Source: Oenanthe sinensis (taxonomy: Eukaryota; Streptophyta; Magnoliopsida; Apiales; Apiaceae). Taken from it: DNA of 64,000 nt. The position numbers and the translations under genes are program-made. Below, piece by piece: positions 62,309-64,000 of this stretch (its first letter is position 1; each line of letters begins with the position of its first letter). The notes beneath the pieces were generated by a model, which saw only the letters and a list, made by a program, of their open reading frames with translations, searched no databases and was not told the origin of the DNA. Location: the NCBI GenBank assembly GCA_028671895.1, contig CM053800.1:8267886-8331885 (forward strand). Direction: 5' to 3'.

Positions 62309-64000
62309 ATGGCATCCAAAGGTCTTACATTTCAGAATTACATATTTGTTGCTACAAACTACATCTCACATCTTTTTAAAACTGACATACCCAAAGATTT
62401 TCATGTGATTCAAGGTTTTTTACAGCATAGCTGCATTGGGTATGCACTTCAGGAACCTTCTAATTTCTCTGCTCAATCACTACTCAAAATCTGGTCTTTT
62501 GCAAAATTCAACAATGCTAGTGATGATGAAGAACCAGTAATCACTTTTCAATGCAATGGGAAACATTCAATAACACCTGATATGCTGAGGCAAGCCCTTC
62601 ACCTCCCAGAAGTGGTTGTATATGATAATCTTATTGAAGAAGAACAGATAAATGAGTTCTTCAAATCCATAGTCTATGGAGGTAGTCTATCGAAGATGGG
62701 AAGCTTGACAAGGCTGAATCTTAGAAGAGAGTGGAGATTCTTCTTTGATTGCATAACAAGAGCCTTCACTGTAAAATGTACAAATTTTGATGCAATTCAT
62801 CAACTTTCACAACAGATTGGGTATTCTCTGACCCATAACTTAAATTTTAATTTTCCATGTTTAATAATTAGGCAGATAGCTAGAAAAATAGATGATGATA
62901 CACATACAGTTTAGTTTGCTAGATTTTTACAGCTAATTTTCTCCTATCTTTTTCCTAATGTATCTTTTGAGAATGATCAGACTTTAGGTAGTTTTTCTAT
63001 GAATAAGAGAATATTTGTTGATTTCACAAGGAAAGATGCCAAGAAAAATGATGAAGGTAAACTCTATAACTTGTTTTATCCCACATGGGTCAGGCTTTTC
63101 TTACATCAGATAATGCCTACTATGTATGGGAGGGAATTCTTGTCAGTGACTATGAGTTAGAGTTTAACACACTCTGATTCTAACCCAAGTCACAATCCAA
63201 TCATTGTTACCCAAACACAATTGCTAATCTCTACAGTCTCCCAAAAGACTGTAGTTGTAAAACAAACTACTGAACAAGGCCCAAGCAAGAAAAGAAAAGA
63301 AAAATCTGAAAAGAAGAGGAAATTGATTGATGAGAAAACTGATTCTGAGGATAGTAATGATGGACTGGTTTTTCCAGTAAAGAAGGTTGTAAAGAAGGCT
63401 TCTGAAGTTCCTCCAGCTCCATTCATGAAACCACTCAATGTCAATCCAATGCCTGAAATTAAAAAGAAAAGAAGAAGATTGATCAAGGGTGCAAACACTG
63501 AAGCATTAATCTCTGATCCAGTAAACTCTGATAAACCTCCAACCTTAAACTCTGAAGATATTTTAAACTCTGAGCCCATATTTTCTGATAAAGTCTTAAA
63601 CTCTGATGAGTTGGTACAACTTAAAGTGGCTAATGATAAGACAACTGTTGGTATTAATGATGAAAGTGAAGCTATTCCTGTAACAGTATCTGATTCTCCT
63701 ACTCAATCACCTAAGCAAATTATTAAGGAGCTATCTTATGAAAGAGTTAGGGAGCTGGTAGAAGAAGTAAGGAAAGAGATGGAAGCTAAGAAATCTAAAT
63801 CATCTGCATCTCTAAGTTCCAAATAATTTTCAAGAAAGAAGAGAAAGTCTGTCACTTTTGACCAAGATACACTAGAACTTGTTTCTCAAAGTGAAGCAGC
63901 AATCTCTACATGGCTAGGCACACAAGAACCTATTGATCAATGTTGAATAGAAGCCACAGTTCCAGCAGATGAAGCCAGCATGGATCAGGGGTACAACCCA
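62309..64000 (+). pseudogene. Post-pol aORF of element E, N-terminal 560 codons, runs out of the window
   Basis: Starts MASKGLTFQNYIFVATNYIS at an ATG in a clean context (TCAATGGCA). Residues 1-290 look globular (MLRQALHLPEVVVYDNLIEE, REWRFFFDCITRAFTVKCTN, LFYPTWVRLFLHQIMPTMYG). The remainder is Lys/Ser-rich with NSD/NSE triplets (63520-63610) and a charged helix (ERVRELVEEVRKEMEAKKSK). In-frame stops: TAG 62912-62914, TAG near 63159, TAA 63824-63826 (B-left has Leu there). No signal peptide or membrane helix evident. Homologous to 13451-11600 on the minus strand. Function unknown. Confidence 0.8.

Larger units (their letters stand above)
55452..64000 (+). mobile_element. Element E: 5' LTR to aORF of a B-family Sirevirus-like Copia element
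   Basis: 5' LTR, decayed primer site, gag, protease, integrase, RT-RNase H, motif-rich spacer and the first about 1.7 kb of the aORF, leaving the window before the 3' LTR. Best template for the B family: its gag N-terminus is the only one in the window. About a dozen stops and frameshifts. Confidence 0.9.

Overview
This is nuclear DNA of a flowering plant, most likely a eudicot. It is AT-rich and is made almost entirely of LTR retrotransposons with plant-type architecture: Copia with DUF4219/UBN2-type Gag, Sirevirus-like elements with a large ORF after pol, and a Tat-type Gypsy with two RNase H domains and an antisense gene. Short DNA transposons and decayed gene remnants fill the gaps. I see no clearly intact host gene, no rRNA or tRNA gene, and no CRISPR array.

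Layout. (A) 1-5471, plus: 3' part of a Sirevirus-like Copia element (post-pol ORF, polypurine tract, 3' LTR). It sits inside (C) 5472-8504, plus: 3' part of a second Copia element (RT-RNase H, 3' LTR). C in turn sits inside the 3' LTR of (B-left) 8505-19120, minus: a decayed Sirevirus-like element with Gag, protease, integrase, RT-RNase H and a very long post-pol ORF. B-left joins head to head, inside gag, with (B-right) 19121-23158, plus: a related element with RT and much of the post-pol ORF deleted. Next come Helitron-like ends and AT-rich DNA (23159-26093), decayed coding remnants with a Stowaway-like MITE (26094-28840), and (F) 29811-39647, minus: a complete Tat-like Gypsy element with AAAAG target duplications and a plus-strand antisense gene. 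(D) 40018-51131, minus, is a complete young Sirevirus-like element with AAACA target duplications. A further decayed gene remnant (51275-52735) and gene-poor DNA (to 55451) lead to (E) 55452-64000, plus: a third copy of the B family, running out of the window.

Main observations. The aORF-type Copia families A, D and B/E each carry a private short motif array in U3 directly upstream of the LTR TATA box. In B/E the motif also fills the internal region, including coding sequence, where it is read as Asn-Ser-Asp. Its orientation is mostly inverted between LTR and interior, so U3 RNA and internal RNA are complementary at many sites. B-left and B-right form a natural inverted repeat of about 2.2 kb per arm. 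B-right and E share the same frameshift and nonsense mutation, which suggests that a defective lineage was mobilised in trans. The post-pol ORFs of A and B both have a Gln-TAA stop about 220-260 codons before the end of the homologous reading frame.

All identifications come from reading motifs by eye. Family names are from general knowledge; no search or alignment was run.
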